Source of the DNA: Rhizobium sp. CCGE 510
Lineage (GTDB): Bacteria; Pseudomonadota; Alphaproteobacteria; Rhizobiales; Rhizobiaceae
Direction of reading: 5' to 3'
Assembly: GCF_000292525.1 (NCBI RefSeq)
Contig: NZ_AEYF01000053.1
Location: 1-64,000, forward strand
Length of the DNA: 64,000 nucleotides
Part shown: positions 8,465 through 17,914 of the stretch, in pieces
Position numbering within the stretch: position 1 is the first letter of the stretch
Layout of the letters: every line of letters starts with the position of its first letter
Notes under the pieces: generated by a model
What the model saw: only the letters and a program-made list of their open reading frames with translations
Told to the model about the DNA's origin: nothing
Database searches by the model: none
Translations under genes and position numbers: made by a program

Positions 8465-9302
8465 TTGCATGATTTGAGACCTGTCAACGGCGGCGCGAGG
8501 GCCAACACGAAGGATGCGATATCACGCAGAGCAAGTCCTGTTTGGGCTTGCCTCGATTCACGAAGGGATCTTTCCTTCCATCTTCACGTGAGGCGCGGCC
8601 GCCACGACGACATCGGTTCGGCACAGGCGGCTTCCGCATTCGGCTGGCCAAGACGGTGTGGTCAAGACAGACCTCGGCGTGGCTCACCGGCAGCGGGTGT
8701 GCAGCGAGGCAGTCAGTCGGGCCCGATGGCGAGGCGCCTACTTAAATTGCTCCAAACAGGCCAGAAAGAGCCAAAAAGCCCCTCTAAGGACGGTTTATCC
8801 GGCTTCGCGCCGCCTAGCCGGCGATGGCAATCGGTGGCGCGGCGTTGATGGTCTATACCTGTCATAGACACGCAGCCGGCCTCTCTATGCGGCCGTTGGA
8901 AAAGCCGAGAGGCTTCTATTCGCCGCTAGTATCATGGGCATGACGATGCCGCCCCAGTCTTATCGTGCAGGTTAAATTCGCAGACGACGCCAAACTTCCC
9001 GTCGCGCGCTGTGCGGTATTGAAATTGAAGTAGAATGGTATAGGATTCTCGTAAGGTTGTGATGCCAAATGGTGCATACTTGCATTTCGTCGAGCGGGTC
9101 CGCAAGTGCGGCCTCGATGCGATCGTGTTAGGAGAATGACCGAAAACTCGGTTGCGCGAGACAGCGTTGCATCTCGTAAAAATGACCGCCGGGACCCCAG
9201 TCCAAAACAGATGCCCGCGGGCCACAAGGATGGACTCTGCAGGCGGAGCGCTCGGAACCCACCAGCTTTTTTGAGCTAACAGTAAACACGTAGGAGACCT
9301 TA
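8465..9302. other. Long stretch without a supportable gene
   Basis: Several ORFs cross this stretch on both strands, but none has a convincing ribosome binding site, domain or motif, and they overlap one another in a way typical of non-coding GC-rich DNA. A fragment reading EQVLFGLASIHEGIFPSIF near 8530-8590 may be the remnant of a gene, but I cannot name it. The 3' end holds the ribosome binding site of the M20 gene (AGGAGA at about 9291). Confidence 0.4.
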
Positions 9303-10691
9303 ATGACTGCGCTACCTGCCGTCTTGCACCACATCGATACCGAATGCGACGCTGCGGTGTCGCGCCTTTTCAGCCTTTTGCGCATAAAGTCGATCTCCAC
9401 TGATCCGGCCTACAAAGCGGATTGCCAAAGGGCTGCGGAATGGCTTGTGGATGATCTAGCCTCGATCGGCTTCGAAGCCAGCATACGCGATACTCCAGGT
9501 CACCCAATGGTCGTCGCTCACCATGACGGACCCCCCGGTGCTCCGCATGTCCTCTTCTACGGCCACTATGATGTTCAGCCGGTTGATCCCCTCGAGTTGT
9601 GGACCCATGACCCGTTTGACCCCGCCGTGCGCGAGAGCGAGGATGGCTACCAGGTCATTGCCGGACGTGGCGCTTCGGATGACAAAGGTCAACTGATGAC
9701 GTTCGTGGAAGCGTGTCGTGCTTACAAGGCGGTGGGTGGGGTATTGCCCTGTAAGGTTACAATCCTTTTTGAGGGTGAGGAGGAGTCTGGCTCTCCCTCG
9801 ATGCGCGCGTTTCTGGCGGCCAATGCGGACGAATTAAAAGCAGACTTCGCGCTAGTCTGCGACACGAGCCAACGCGACGCGATGACTCCTGCCATCTGCG
9901 TTGGCATGCGTGGACTGGTGGAAGAAGAGATGACGATCCATGCCGCCAGCCGCGACCTTCACTCAGGCATCTACGGCGGCGCGGCGGCGAACCCTATCCG
10001 AGTGCTTGCGAAGATCCTTGGGGATATCCACGACAACGATGGCCGCGTGACAATTCACGGCTTCTATGACGGCGTCGAGGAGACCCCGAGCCAAGTCTTG
10101 GCCTCGTGGGAGGCCCTCGGGGAGACGGCCGAAAGTTTCCTCGGACCAATCGGCCTGTCGGTTCCTTCGGGTGAAAAGGGGCGCTCGATACTCGAGCTGG
10201 TTTGGGCGCGTCCCACGGCCGAATTCAACGGGTTTTCCGGTGGCTACACGGGTAAGGGTTTCAAGACAGTCATTCCGGCTGAAGCGTCTGCCAAGGTTTC
10301 GTTTCGTCTCGTACACAAGCAGGACCCAGCCAACGTTAGGGCCTCGTTCCGCAAATTTATCGAGGAGCGCCTCCCGGCAGACTGTAGGGTGGAATTTCAA
10401 TCGCACGACTGCTCGCCGGCGCATCAGCTTCCCTACGACGCCCCATATCTGGCTGCCGCCAAGTCAGCACTGGCCGACGAATGGACAAAAGCGCCGATCA
10501 TGAGGGTAGTGGGTGGTTCGATACCTGTTGTCGGCGAGTTTCAGGCATATCTGGGGCTGGACTCACTCTTGGTGGGCTTCGCGCTCCCTAACGATCGCAT
10601 CCATTCGCCCAACGAGAAGTATAATCTGACATCCTTTCATAAGGGTCAGCGATCCTGGGCGCGGATACTCAACGCGCTGACGAGGAACTAA
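9303..10691 (+). CDS. M20-family metallohydrolase (carnosinase/CPG2-like dipeptidase or amidohydrolase)
   Basis: A 462-residue cytoplasmic zinc hydrolase. Metal-binding and catalytic motifs are present in order: GHYDVQPVDP (His ligand and catalytic Asp), RGASDDKGQ (bridging Asp), LFEGEEESGS (catalytic Glu and ligand Glu), VCDTS (Asp ligand) and the C-terminal His in NDRIHSPNEKYN. Length and layout fit the dipeptidase branch with an inserted lid domain. It would hydrolyse a peptide or N-acyl amino acid bond. The ATG at 9303 follows AGGAGACCTTA. It stands alone between the transporter operon and a GntR gene, which suggests it cleaves the compound that the transporter imports; that is inference. 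Confidence 0.87.
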   Translation: MTALPAVLHHIDTECDAAVSRLFSLLRIKSISTDPAYKADCQRAAEWLVDDLASIGFEASIRDTPGHPMVVAHHDGPPGAPHVLFYGHYDVQPVDPLELWTHDPFDPAVRESEDGYQVIAGRGASDDKGQLMTFVEACRAYKAVGGVLPCKVTILFEGEEESGSPSMRAFLAANADELKADFALVCDTSQRDAMTPAICVGMRGLVEEEMTIHAASRDLHSGIYGGAAANPIRVLAKILGDIHDNDGRVTIHGFYDGVEETPSQVLASWEALGETAESFLGPIGLSVPSGEKGRSILELVWARPTAEFNGFSGGYTGKGFKTVIPAEASAKVSFRLVHKQDPANVRASFRKFIEERLPADCRVEFQSHDCSPAHQLPYDAPYLAAAKSALADEWTKAPIMRVVGGSIPVVGEFQAYLGLDSLLVGFALPNDRIHSPNEKYNLTSFHKGQRSWARILNALTRN

Positions 10692-11125
10692 CACACAACG
10701 CGAGGCAAACCGGGAAGGAAGAGAGGCCGCTTTTTTTAAATCTAGTCGTTGACCGGCACCGTATTACTTCGCCCGGTCAACGAAAATACGGGGCATCACA
10801 GTGGGGACGTCGGAACGATGCAAATCCTGCCTATCGATGGACCTTCGAGAAGCAAAAGAGCTCAAGGGGAGAACTTCTATTCATCACTGCCTCACGTACA
10901 CGATCCAGGACTGCCTCTGAAGGCTTTTTACTCCCGAGTGCGCGCACCTCGACAGGGTCAACGAGAAAATAGGCAAATCTGCTCTAAGCCCGTTGGCGCC
11001 CTCCAAAGACGGTGCCAGTGGCTAGCTAAGGTGTGAATAGGATGATTTTGAGTCTGCAGCGTCTTGTTACAGATGCGTCGTCGATTTAAATGATTGATCA
11101 AAATAAGGAAGCCAGAGGTGGGAAT
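10692..11125. other. Intergenic region before the GntR gene
   Basis: No gene is supported. A T-run follows the M20 stop (TTTTTTTAAAT near 10732) but without a clear stem. The ORF at 10749-11036 has no recognisable sequence. The end of the stretch carries the likely ribosome binding site AGAGGTGGGAAT of the GntR gene. Confidence 0.35.
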
Positions 11126-11809
11126 TTGATCACGCCGACAACCGCCGTTTTGAGAGACCAGGTTTATGACCGATTAGGAGCGCTGATCCGCGGTGGCCAT
11201 TTCTCTCCGGGCGAGAAAATCACTATTAGAGACCTTGCCAAGAACCTGTCTATGAGCCCGACACCTGTTCGTGAGGCTCTCTATCGCTTGATATCCGAGG
11301 GGGTCCTACAGGGTGAAGTGAACAGGTCCGCGGTTGTCCCCCTATTGATGCCCGAGCAAATCGCCGAACTTAAGGATATCCGTCTGCACATTGAGTGCTT
11401 TGCCGCAGAGCGCGCTGCACTTAAGGGCACGCCAGAGACTGCAGACGCGTTACGCAAGACGTCGGAAAAACTGAAAACGGCTCGCGCTGCTGGCGATCGG
11501 CGTACCGACATTGCGCTGGTCTATAAATTTCAGTTTGAGCTCTATGCTGCGTGCAGCATGCCCGACCTTATCCGGATCATCAATTCCCTTTGGCTAAAGA
11601 CGGGACCATATCTGAATTTGCTGTACCCCCACTATATTGCCTCGATATCAGCCGGGCGCGGCGACTGGCGGGAAAGGATCGCGAGCGGGGTCGAGAAAAG
11701 AGATGCCGCAGCCGTTGCCGAAGAGATACGGCTGGATATCGACCAGGCGCTGACCTACATCTCCAGTATCATCACGGCTGCGGCATTGTTGAATCAGACA
11801 CGCGGCTAG
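11126..11809 (+). CDS. GntR-family regulator with FCD domain, copy 1
   Basis: An N-terminal winged helix (LRDQVYDRLGALIRGGHF, then SMSPTPVREALYRLISEG) is followed by an all-helical FCD effector domain (ELKDIRLHIECFAAERAAL and after). Such proteins usually repress transport and catabolic genes until an organic acid or amino acid binds. I place the start at a TTG (11126) after AGAGGTGGGAAT because the paralogue at 35731 starts at the same aligned TTG after GGAGGATAAT; an upstream ATG at 11090 lacks a ribosome binding site. About 76 of 96 N-terminal residues match that paralogue by hand count. It lies in the middle of the transporter/hydrolase region and probably controls it. Confidence 0.88.
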   Translation: MITPTTAVLRDQVYDRLGALIRGGHFSPGEKITIRDLAKNLSMSPTPVREALYRLISEGVLQGEVNRSAVVPLLMPEQIAELKDIRLHIECFAAERAALKGTPETADALRKTSEKLKTARAAGDRRTDIALVYKFQFELYAACSMPDLIRIINSLWLKTGPYLNLLYPHYIASISAGRGDWRERIASGVEKRDAAAVAEEIRLDIDQALTYISSIITAAALLNQTRG

Positions 11810-11867
11810 CGTTGTAATTCACTCGGGGAGTAGCTGCCGCGGGTCCAGGTTACTCAACGTTCAATCC

Positions 11868-13133
11868 TCATTTGGTCCCGTAGGTTCCAATGAGGGAACG
11901 ATCAAAGGATTTTTCGCCCGCGTTGAGCTGAGCAATAACGTCCCGAAGGTCCGTTAAATAGGCCTCCACCACTTCCCCAAAAGCGAGACTGAGAATACCC
12001 AAATTGATCGCGGGTGGATTGAGAGACGGTGCAACAGTATGCCAGCCCTTGTCAGCGAGACCTGCCGCAATATCGGCCGCGTCCAGCGACTTTGAACCGT
12101 AACTCATCACCGTAAGTTCGGGATCACCGTAAACAAACAAGTCCTCGATTGTCGGGATCTCGCGCATAAGCGTTTCACGTATCGTCCAGATTTGTTCTGC
12201 GATTTTGCAATAGCCTTCATTACCCAAGAACCGCATCACGGCCCAGGAAGCAGCAATGTTGGCGCCAGAACGGGTGCCGGCGAATGTGGATGTCACGTAC
12301 CTTCCACGCGACCAGTTGTTGAAGTCAAACACCTGGTACTGCTGATACTCGGCATCTGAAAAGGCGACAATCGAAGCCCCCTTTGGAGCAAAGCCATATT
12401 TGTGCAAATCTGCAGAAATCGACTTTACGCCCTTTACTCGAAAGTCCCAAAGCGGGATCTGGTGTCCATTCTGCTCGGCGAATGGAGACAAAAAGCCGCC
12501 GACACAAGCGTCAGTGTGAAACCAGATATTTCGCTCCGACGCGAGGGCAGCAAGTTCTTCAATCTGATCGAAAACTCCCATGGTAAACTGCGGCGCCGAT
12601 CCTGCCATTATGATCGTTTGTTCATCTAGAGCTGCCTTCAGCGCGGCGATGTCCGTTTTGAAGTCGTCACGCGGCATAATTCTCACGACTTCCAGGCCCA
12701 GGTACTTTGCTGCCTTGTCGAAGGCCGGGTGCGCACTGTGGGAAATGAGCATTTTCGGCTTGGTGACCTCGGGGCGAGCAACTTTTGCCCACTCCCGCGC
12801 AGTCTTCATAGCGATGAAAATACTCTCGGTTCCCCCCGACGTGATGCTCGCCACACCGCCAACCCCGTGAAAAAGGGAGAGGGCCCATTCGGCAACTTCC
12901 GACTCGAATTTCTTGATCGATGGAAATGCGCTGAGTCCCAACGCGTTTGTCGCGTGGAATTTTTCCAGAGCGATTTTACCGATGCGATCAACATCATCAT
13001 TGGCGAAATGAACGTAAAAGCCCGGCAAACGTCCCGCTCTCCAGTCCACGTCGCCCTGCCTCGCGCACTCCATCGCCTGCCAAATTGCCGCTTCTTCCAG
13101 GCCTTTTTGCGGGAAAGTCATCTTTTTCGTCAT
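11868..13133 (-). CDS. PLP-dependent decarboxylase / sphingosine-phosphate-lyase-like enzyme
   Basis: A fold-type I PLP enzyme of about 420 residues in the group II decarboxylase superfamily. Seen: GVASITSGGTESIFIAMKTA (the TSGGTES phosphate-binding loop), HTDACVGGF (PLP-ring Asp), and SISADLHKYGFAPKG with the Schiff-base Lys. The S-x-D-x-HKYG-x-x-PKG pattern is that of sphingosine-1-phosphate lyases and archaeal tyrosine/aspartate decarboxylases rather than of glutamate decarboxylases. It therefore either decarboxylates an amino acid or cleaves an amino-alcohol phosphate. The start at 13133 is chosen for GGAGACGGAG just upstream; an ATG at 13148 is the alternative. It is convergent with the GntR gene. 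Confidence 0.82.
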   Translation of the reverse strand: MTKKMTFPQKGLEEAAIWQAMECARQGDVDWRAGRLPGFYVHFANDDVDRIGKIALEKFHATNALGLSAFPSIKKFESEVAEWALSLFHGVGGVASITSGGTESIFIAMKTAREWAKVARPEVTKPKMLISHSAHPAFDKAAKYLGLEVVRIMPRDDFKTDIAALKAALDEQTIIMAGSAPQFTMGVFDQIEELAALASERNIWFHTDACVGGFLSPFAEQNGHQIPLWDFRVKGVKSISADLHKYGFAPKGASIVAFSDAEYQQYQVFDFNNWSRGRYVTSTFAGTRSGANIAASWAVMRFLGNEGYCKIAEQIWTIRETLMREIPTIEDLFVYGDPELTVMSYGSKSLDAADIAAGLADKGWHTVAPSLNPPAINLGILSLAFGEVVEAYLTDLRDVIAQLNAGEKSFDRSLIGTYGTK

Positions 13134-13148
13134 CAGCTCCGTCTCCAT

Positions 13149-13836
13149 TGGTATGCCAAAGCTATAATAACGATATTACAATTTCAACGAAAATATATAT
13201 CCTTTCTCCGCTGGGACAACGCATACGCAGCACGCTTGAGGGCAAACTTGGTCACCTGGCGACAGGGCTATAAGTGGTGGCGGCGGTAGCGGTTATATGT
13301 GAACCGGAGCTCCCTTCCGCCAATTTACAGGGCTTCTTGGCGGCAAAAGGCGCATCGGCGCCAAAGATGGAAAGCGTACAGGACAGCGAGAAAGCCAGTC
13401 CACGCCGCCGGCGGTGCATCTTCATAGCGTGAATGCTGTGACCTGTTTCGAGATCGGCCAGTCAATTGTTCGGGCAGGCATTGCCGTTGACATGCTTCGA
13501 AACGAGGAATATTGTATCTCATAATAACAAATTTGTGATCACAGAAGGCGAGGAGCAGCGATCGAGCGGATCTTGGGAAGGCGCTATCGTCACGAGTCGA
13601 ATATGGTTGAGCGCTTGCGACCTGTCGGCCACGGCTGAGCTGGGTTTGCGCTTCACCTTCGACCGGGTGCCGTCCTTTGTCTGAACACGAGACCTGACAA
13701 AGCCTGGAGGTATCAAAGCCATGATCAGCACCGCGGCGCGCGACATCTCTCGTGCCGCGGAGATGGCTGAAAGTGGTATCTGCGCGAGAGGCCTGCCGAA
13801 ATGCGTACACGAGACAACTTTAGGGGAAAGTACTTC
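13149..13836. other. Divergent intergenic region with repeated regulatory block
   Basis: This lies between the decarboxylase (leftward) and racemase (rightward) genes. AT-rich sequence at 13155-13205 probably holds the decarboxylase promoter. No coding sequence can be supported; ORFs at 13325-13810 and 13519-13746 look like shadows. The block at 13513-13544 matches the one before the transporter operon. The GGGGAAAG before 13837 is a possible ribosome binding site. Confidence 0.4.
13513..13557 (+). promoter_or_regulatory. Repeated putative operator/promoter, copy 2
   Basis: On the minus strand 13544-13513 reads CTGTGATC-N-CAAAT-N-TG-N6-TGAGATA-N-A with the same spacing as 8430-8461. The core here is TGTGATCACA, a perfect 10-bp palindrome. 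Read in the direction of the racemase gene it becomes TATCTCA...GATCACAG, followed by AAGGCG(A)GGAGC as at copy 1. Sequence alone does not tell whether it is an operator, a promoter or both. Confidence 0.5.
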
Positions 13837-14544
13837 ATGACTTCACGAACGACACGGTCTCTCGGAATTCTAACCCTCGAACGAGGGGTGCCGCCGGGGG
13901 GCAAGCCGCCGACGCCCGCGCCCGGCTCGATACTCAATCCGTCTTCGTTTGAATCCCCAGCGATCCAGGAGATCGTAGCGGGAGCTTGGGTTGAAAATGT
14001 CGTTTCTGGTGATCCGGCACTCGAGCCAGCCTATATAGCGGCCGCCAACCGCTTGGTCGAACGAGGTGCTGTCGCGATAAGCTCAACTTGCGGCTTCTCA
14101 ATCCGACATCAATCGGCGGTGGCGGCCGCTGTCAAAGTGCCTGTTGTTATGTCAAGCCTGATCCTGTTGCCAGCACTGCTACGGCAAGTGCCGTCGCCGG
14201 GCAAAATCGCTGTCTTGACCTATGACTCGAAGCATCTGAGTGAAGACTTGCTTGGGGTTGCTGACCCAGCCGAGCGGGCGCGGGTCGTGATTGGAGGCAT
14301 TGAAGGCGGTAAGTATTGGCATGACGAGCTAAAGCGTCCAGCGCCACCAATGGACGTTAAAGCGATCGAGTCAGATGTTGCCGACTGCATCGCACGGCTC
14401 CGGCGCGCGCATCCCGAGATAGCAGTTATTCTGTTCGAATGCGCGGGATTTCCGACGGTCGCGTCCGCGATCCGGCGAACCGCGAACCTGCCCGTTTACG
14501 ACATCACCGATCTTTGCCGGATGACAATGGCATCCATAGCCTGA
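13837..14544 (+). CDS. Asp/Glu racemase-superfamily protein
   Basis: About 235 residues. Two Cys motifs typical of the two-base racemase/maleate isomerase superfamily are present: VAISSTCGFS and ILFECAGFP, each Cys in a strand-turn position. Members interconvert D- and L-acidic amino acids or isomerise related diacids, hydantoins or malonates. The start at 13837 (MTSRTTRSLGIL) follows AGGGGAAAG; an ATG at 13801 is further upstream without a site. The gene is followed about 100 bases later by the M24 gene on the same strand, so the two are probably one transcript. It likely processes the product of uptake or hydrolysis; the substrate is unknown. Confidence 0.75.
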   Translation: MTSRTTRSLGILTLERGVPPGGKPPTPAPGSILNPSSFESPAIQEIVAGAWVENVVSGDPALEPAYIAAANRLVERGAVAISSTCGFSIRHQSAVAAAVKVPVVMSSLILLPALLRQVPSPGKIAVLTYDSKHLSEDLLGVADPAERARVVIGGIEGGKYWHDELKRPAPPMDVKAIESDVADCIARLRRAHPEIAVILFECAGFPTVASAIRRTANLPVYDITDLCRMTMASIA

Positions 14545-14642
14545 GTTGCGCAGAAAAAGGTCGGGCTGGGTTTCCGAAATCAGTTCACAATGACGCAGTG
14601 AGAGCTTGTTCGTTCAACTGCAATAAGAAAGGAAGTTACCTC

Positions 14643-15812
14643 ATGACAATGCCAAAAGGACCGCAAGCGTTTCCACGGGCCGAGTATCTGCGAAGGCTGG
14701 CCCTTGTTAAGGCTAAAATGGAACAACGCGAGGTCACTTCGTTACTGATCACCTCCCCTGCAGACATCACTTATCTATGTGGTTACACAGCCAAGTCGGC
14801 GTACATTCCACAAGGCCTCGTCATCTCCTTGAAAGATGAAGAGCCAACTTTCTTGACGCGTCGTATGGATGCGCCGGCGGCGGTGCATCAGACGTTTATG
14901 GAAAGGGACCGGGTAATTGGCTACCCCGAAGCTCTGATCGCTGACCCTGACAAGGACGGCTTCGACGCTCTAATTAATTTCCTGCGAGACGACGGCCTCG
15001 GTGGTGGGAGATTAGCGCTTGAAAACAACTTACTCTCGGCGAAGTTGATCGACAGGTTCCAGGCCGGGGCTCCGGGGACAAAATTAGCAGACTTCAGCAA
15101 CGAAGTGCCCTGGATCCGACTGGTCAAGTCAGATCTTGAAATCGAGATGATGCGAGAAGCCGCCGCGATTACGGACGCAGGAATGCTGACAGGGAAAGAA
15201 GTAATGCGTCCGGGCGTAAGAGAGGCGGATGCTGCTGCAGAAATCATCGCGACGCTGGTTCGCGGCGTCAATGGCAAAGTCGGCACAGATTTGAGGCGAG
15301 TTTTCATTTGTGCCTCGCCGCGTTCGGGCACTGCGCACATTATCTGGACCGAAGATGTTTTCCGCCAGGGATCGCAAATTAACCTTGAGATGGGCGGTGT
15401 ACGTCACGGTTATGTCTCGGCCCTGATGCGGACCTACTCGATCGGTAAGCCGTCAGATCGCCTTCGCCGGGTCCACCACGCCGAGGTTGCTGGCATGGAG
15501 GCCGCACTTTCTGCCGTCAAACCGGGCGCCACCTGTGGCGATGTCGCCGTCGCTTTCAACACCACGCTAAAGAAGCATGGACTAGAGAAAGAATCGCGAT
15601 GCGGCTATGCGATCGGGATTGACTGGACCGAACCTACGGCCAGCCTGAGGGAGGATGACCATACGGTGCTTCAGCCGAACATGACGTTCCACCTGATGCT
15701 AGGGAATTGGATTGACGAAGACTTCGGCTACGTGATCAGCGAAACATTTCGTGTTACCGAAAGCGGTGCCGAGACCTTCTCCGCACTTCCGCGGGAGATT
15801 TTCGAAATCTAG
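14643..15812 (+). CDS. M24-family creatinase/ectoine-hydrolase-like protein
   Basis: A 389-residue pita-bread-fold protein with an N-terminal creatinase-like domain (FPRAEYLRRLALVKAKM, SLLITSPADITYLCGYTAKS) and a C-terminal catalytic domain. The usual metal ligands are missing: where prolidases have D-x-G-x-x-x-x-GYxSDxTRT, this reads NLEMGGVRHGYVSALMRT. The C-terminal part (GIDWTEPTASLREDDHTVLQ and MTFHLMLGNW) resembles ectoine hydrolase (DoeA/EutD) and creatinase, which act without metal. It should therefore open an amidine or similar C-N bond rather than cleave X-Pro peptides. The start is set by AAGGAAG before ATG 14643. It is co-directional with the racemase-like gene. Confidence 0.82.
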   Translation: MTMPKGPQAFPRAEYLRRLALVKAKMEQREVTSLLITSPADITYLCGYTAKSAYIPQGLVISLKDEEPTFLTRRMDAPAAVHQTFMERDRVIGYPEALIADPDKDGFDALINFLRDDGLGGGRLALENNLLSAKLIDRFQAGAPGTKLADFSNEVPWIRLVKSDLEIEMMREAAAITDAGMLTGKEVMRPGVREADAAAEIIATLVRGVNGKVGTDLRRVFICASPRSGTAHIIWTEDVFRQGSQINLEMGGVRHGYVSALMRTYSIGKPSDRLRRVHHAEVAGMEAALSAVKPGATCGDVAVAFNTTLKKHGLEKESRCGYAIGIDWTEPTASLREDDHTVLQPNMTFHLMLGNWIDEDFGYVISETFRVTESGAETFSALPREIFEI

Positions 15813-15899
15813 ACCGCTTCCATTTTCAGCTGAATCGGTAGGAATTTCGATTTTTAGCTATCTGTGATTCAAGATGCTGGCTAGAGTGGAAGCCAGCAT

Positions 15900-16168
15900 C
15901 CTATGACTCGACCTCATTTCAAATGATCTTCATAATCGTGTTGTTGATGCAATTGAAGCCGGCGAAATCTGCCGGTCGGTGGTGGCGCGGTTCGGTATTG
16001 CGGTGTCTTCAGCGATGAAGTGACTTAACGTTACCGTCCCAGCGGATCTGTCGCGCCTGGGAAGATGGGCGGTCACCGCAAGCGTGTTCCTGAGTCGTAC
16101 CGGGCGTTTATCGCCGAAGGTATCCCACGACACCGTATGGCAATTCCCGCGGCGCGAGGGGCTGCGGT
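15900..16168 (+). pseudogene. IS630-family transposase 5' remnant
   Basis: The translation from about 15918 reads NDLHNRVVDAIEAGEICRSV and VARFGIAVSSAMK, the N-terminal helix-turn-helix of IS630 OrfA. After a stop and frameshift, fragments such as GHRKRVPESYRAF are visible near 16060-16110. The remnant ends at the left end of the IS5 element. Confidence 0.65.
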
Positions 16169-16171
16169 TAA

Positions 16172-17126
16172 GAGCTGCCCCAAAAAGATTTGAGTGATTT
16201 CAGCCAGTTGTGATTCCTTCGGATTTGCGAAGATTCGATGGAGTGCACAATGGCCTGGACTGAAACCACCCGACAGCAATATGTCCGTCGGACGAGCCGA
16301 TATGCAAGCGATGTTACCGATCGCGAATGGGAATTTATTGCGCCGTTCATGCCCGCGCCACGGCGTCTGGGCCGGCCACGCAAGACCGATCTGCGCGAGG
16401 TTTTAAACGCCCTTCTCTATATCGCCTCGACAGGCTGCCAGTGGCGGATGCTGCCGAAGGACTTTCCGCCCTGTTCAACGGTGCAGCGGTATTTCTATGA
16501 ATGGCGGGCAATGGGTCTTTGGCCACGGATCACCATCACCTTGTCATGGAGGCGCGGGAGCTGGATGGGAAAGAAGCTTCACCGACGGCTGGTGCCATTG
16601 ACAGCCAAAGCGTCAAGACTACTGAAAGCGGTGGTATTCGGGGCTTTGACGCTGGCAAGACCGCGACAAACTGCGTTTGCGCTGAGATCAAGGGCCGCAA
16701 GCGTCATATCATTGTCGATACGCTCGGGCTGATGGTTGGTCTCATGGTGCACAGCGCTGATATCCAGGACCGCGACGGGGCTCCCGATCTTCTGAAGTCC
16801 ATCCGCAACCGATGGCCGTGGCTCCTTCATGTCTTCGCCGATGGCGGCTATGCGGGCGACAAGCTGAAAAAGCGGCTGCAGAAAAGAGGAAAATGGAAAC
16901 TCGAAATCATCAAGCGTACCGACAAGGCCAAGGGTTTCGAAATCCTACCGCGCCGCTGGGTCGTCGAACGGACGTTTGCGTGGTTGGGTCGATGCCGCAG
17001 GCTGGCCAAGGACTTCGAGACATCCATCGCTTCAGCAGAAGCCTGGATAACCATCGCTCACATCCGAATGCTCACCAGGCGGCTGGCAAGATACGGATAT
17101 CGTTGAAACCTTTTCGAGTCCGACTC
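16172..17126 (+). mobile_element. IS5-family insertion sequence
   Basis: The ends are imperfect inverted repeats: GAGCTGCCCCAAAAAGATTT from 16172 and, inward from 17126, GAGTCGGACTCGAAAAGGTTT in pieces. The element encodes one transposase in two overlapping frames. Its flanks (TAA on the left, TA on the right) fit the short TA/TNA target preference of IS1031-like members. It separates two IS630 remnants. Confidence 0.75.
16238..17106 (+). CDS. IS5-family transposase, two-frame (possible programmed frameshift)
   Basis: Frame 1 (16238 or ATG 16250 to about 16530) gives the N-terminal DUF4096-type domain: VTDREWEFIAPFMPAPRRLG and STGCQWRMLPKDFPP. Frame 2 (about 16530-17106) gives the DDE core: GAIDSQSVKTTESGG, KGRKRHIIVDTLGL, FADGGYAGDKL and WVVERTFAWLGRCRRLAKD. 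The switch falls within WRAMGLWPRI / HHLVMEARELDGKE near 16525-16540. In many IS5 elements of this group the two parts are joined by a programmed frameshift, so this may be functional rather than broken. Confidence 0.8.
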
Positions 17127-17159
17127 TACCGTTCGCCCTTGAACCGGGGCGTGCGGACA

Positions 17160-17480
17160 TCGCGAGGCAACGACAACACTAGAGTCTGTCAGGTTTATTA
17201 TGAACCATACCCTGCATGTCTGAGGTAGTTGGAGCACTCTTGGGGACTGAACGCCTTCAAGAGCTCTCCAATGCGTCTCCATGTTGTTTCGACGGCTCGT
17301 TCGTCTGCCTTTCTGACGAGTGTCTTGAGCTTTGCGAACATCATCTCGATGGGATTGACCAGACACTGCCGAACCCATGCGGTAAAAGCGATGCCGTTGA
17401 TGGGACCATCGAGGACGAAGGGGGCAACGATGCTATCGCGGCGTAAGCCAGCCAGGAAGGTCAGCGTCTTCCAATGACTA
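17160..17480 (-). pseudogene. IS630-family transposase 3' remnant
   Basis: The minus strand reads DGPINGIAFTAWVRQCLVNP then IEMMFAKLKTLVRKADERAV and IGELLKAFSPQECSNYLRHA, the C-terminal half of an IS630 transposase. The middle, which should hold MDNLGSHK and FLPPYSPDLNP, has been deleted, with NPIE joined directly to FTAWVRQCLV. The inverted-repeat-like TAGAGTCTGTCAG near 17180 marks the outer end. Confidence 0.7.
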
Positions 17481-17692
17481 TGAGGGACTTTTGCAATGAG
17501 GGGCTCTCCCCGCCTAACACCATCCGCAGGTGCGTGTCATGTTGGTTTTGACCCAGGGGTGAGTAGGCCGGAGGGATTTTACCTAGGTCGGGGCTGTAGG
17601 GGGCAGGAAGAAGGTAAGCGCGATTTTCGATGCGCATTGACGGCTGCGGCACTGAACCGCCCTCACATCGGTAGCGATATCCAGCTCTATTA
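17481..17692. other. Unassigned short stretch between IS remnants
   Basis: No gene or repeat that I can support. Confidence 0.3.
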
Positions 17693-17890
17693 GGCCGCAG
17701 AGTTTTTGGAGAAGTTGAACGGTAGCAGGTCGACGATGTTGGCCGCTTCGTCGCGCTGCGGCAGCTCAGTTAGCACATGGCGCAGCCAGGTGAGTGGGTC
17801 GATCCCACAGGCGCGGCAAGTGAGCATCAGACTGTAGATCACGGCGCTGGCCTTGGCTCCGTCAGCGGTGTCGCTGAACAGCCACGATTT
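17692..17890 (-). pseudogene. IS66 TnpC 3' fragment
   Basis: The minus strand reads GFATGRKSWLFSDTADGAKA then AVIYSLMLTCRACGIDPLTW and LLPFNF, the C-terminal end of an IS66 TnpC. The rest of the gene is missing; a tnpA 5' fragment of an IS66 in the same orientation lies at 19888-20022. The recombinase cassette between them probably replaced or interrupted the middle of one IS66 element. Confidence 0.7.
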
Positions 17891-17914
17891 TCTGCCGGTC
17901 GCAAAGCCCCGTTC

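Noticed and set aside
8465..8848. Plus-strand ORF of 127 codons between the transporter and the M20 gene
   Set aside because: Arg- and Gly-rich shadow-like composition, no ribosome binding site, overlapped by several other frames.
10749..11036. ORF before the GntR gene
   Set aside because: No motif and no ribosome binding site; lies in an intergenic region.
12729..13289. 186-codon plus-strand ORF
   Set aside because: Exact antisense shadow of the PLP decarboxylase gene.
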